Shown piece after piece: positions 4,674 through 5,631 of a DNA stretch of 5,631 bases. A program made the translations under genes and the position numbers. Under the pieces are notes generated by a model that saw only the letters and a program-made list of their open reading frames with translations, searched no databases and was not told where the DNA came from. Origin of the DNA: Deltaproteobacteria bacterium. GTDB taxonomy: Bacteria > Myxococcota > Polyangia > Polyangiales > B10-G4. The DNA lies in NCBI GenBank assembly GCA_019312705.1, contig JAFDCW010000587.1:1-5631 (forward strand), read 5' to 3'. Position 1 is the stretch's first letter. Every line of letters starts with the position of its first letter.

Positions 4674-5631
4674 GGGCCGAAGGCGTCGGGGGCCTCGGGG
4701 ATGGTCACGAAGAACGTCGTGCCCACGCCGACCGAACTCTCGATTCGGATCGTTCCTCCGTGGGCCTCGATGAGGCGCTTGACGATCGACAGACCGAGAC
4801 CCGCACCCCCGTGCTCTCGCGTCGAGCTTCCGTCCACCTGATAGAACGCATCGAAGATGCGCTCGACCTGGTCCGGGGCGATGCCCATGCCGGTGTCTTC
4901 GATACGAAACTCGACGGCCGGCTTCGATGCGGCCATCAGCACGGCACCGAAGCCCCCGTCGTCGTCCAGCATCTCGGTCGCCCGGGCCCCGAGGATGATC
5001 CTGCCCCCCGTGGTGGTGAACTTGAGCGCGTTGTCGGCGAGGTTCTGCAAGACCTGGTGGATGCGAATCGAGTCGCCGATGACCTGGGGCACACCGTCGT
5101 CGACCTGAGACTCGACGGTGATGCTCTTCTTGTTGGCGTTGGGGATGATCGTGGTGACGACGGAACGGATCAGCTGTCCGGCGTCGAGGGGCTGGCGGCT
5201 CAGGGTGAGCTGCCCCTGCTCGAGTTTGCTCGCGTCGAGGAGGCTTGCGATCAAGGACAGAAGGTGGTCCCCCTTGTCGTGGATCGTTTGCACGAACTCG
5301 CTCTGTTCGGCGTTGAGGTCGCCGGCGATCCCGCTGGTGAGCATTTCGGAGTAGCCGATGATCGAAGTGAGCGGGGTGCGCAGCTCGTGGCTGACCGTCG
5401 CGAGAAAGTTCGACTTCAGCTGGTCGAGTTCTTTCAGGCGGTTGTAGGCGCTCTGGAGTGCGTCGTTTTTCTCTGCGAGCTCGCGGTAGCTCTCCCGCAC
5501 GCTCGCCACGTGCATCTCACTCGTGAGGTGCGCCCGGTGACTGGAGAAGAGGATGAGGTCGACTATGTTGCGCAGATGGTGGGCTATGCGAAGGGCGGTC
5601 TCTTCGCGAACCCGCGGCATGTCTCCGAGGG
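4670..5631 (-). CDS. Sensor histidine kinase, 5' end outside window
   Basis: This is the transmitter part of a two-component sensor kinase, which autophosphorylates on His and passes phosphate to an unseen response regulator. Numbering from the ATG at 5620 (316 residues): residues about 36-70 look like a coiled-coil linker, NFLATVSHELRTPLTSIIGYSEML (71-94) is the dimerisation helix with phospho-acceptor His78, HQVLQNLADNALKF (188-201) is the N box, IEDTGMGIAPD (240-250) the G1 box, IFDAFYQVD (255-263) the F box, and GGAGLGLSIVKRLIEAHGGT (271-290) the G2 box. About fifteen extra residues (roughly 211-236) stand between the N and G1 boxes. No membrane segment is visible. The frame stays open to the window edge, and GGAG lies only two bases from the 5620 ATG, too close for a good site, so a sensory N-terminal region such as GAF or PAS probably lies beyond the edge. 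The stop overlaps the thiL start. Confidence 0.95.
   Translation of the reverse strand, partial: LGDMPRVREETALRIAHHLRNIVDLILFSSHRAHLTSEMHVASVRESYRELAEKNDALQSAYNRLKELDQLKSNFLATVSHELRTPLTSIIGYSEMLTSGIAGDLNAEQSEFVQTIHDKGDHLLSLIASLLDASKLEQGQLTLSRQPLDAGQLIRSVVTTIIPNANKKSITVESQVDDGVPQVIGDSIRIHQVLQNLADNALKFTTTGGRIILGARATEMLDDDGGFGAVLMAASKPAVEFRIEDTGMGIAPDQVERIFDAFYQVDGSSTREHGGAGLGLSIVKRLIEAHGGTIRIESSVGVGTTFFVTIPEAPDAFGP

Overview
The window is high-GC bacterial DNA with dense coding and a strong preference for G or C at third codon positions. A small cysteine-rich exported protein of the 'C-x3-C-x5-C-P-x-G' style, a lone DTW-domain protein and a lar/thiL/histidine-kinase neighbourhood would fit a Myxococcota-like organism. 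That placement is an inference from style only; there is no rRNA or marker gene here.

Left part (1-800, minus strand). A small ORF at 24-299 has the only strong Shine-Dalgarno site in the window, but an in-frame TAG at 156-158 splits it. I read it as a decayed or interrupted gene. A bulged hairpin lies just upstream of its ribosome site. Further upstream on the same strand is a 125-residue, twelve-cysteine, probably lipid-anchored protein (397-774).

Middle (about 800-1480, plus strand). A DTW-domain protein (822-1457), probably a tRNA-uridine aminocarboxypropyltransferase, is transcribed divergently from the lipoprotein. It ends 24 bases from larC, to which it is convergent.

Right part (1482-5631, minus strand). 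Four genes run in one direction: sensor histidine kinase (5' end outside the window), thiL, larB, larC. The kinase and thiL overlap by an ATGA junction. Gaps of 65 and 82 bases separate thiL from larB and larB from larC. LarB and LarC perform the first and last steps in making the nickel-pincer nucleotide (NPN) cofactor. LarE, the middle step, and any NPN-dependent enzyme such as LarA are not in the window. LarC has an unusual His/Gly/Asn/Asp-rich N-terminal tail encoded by fourteen tandem hexamers.

The most noteworthy points are the amber-interrupted small gene with an intact ribosome site, the repeat-encoded putative metal-binding tail of LarC, and the DGTY variant of the DTW signature. I did not find convincing evidence of a wholly new multi-gene system.
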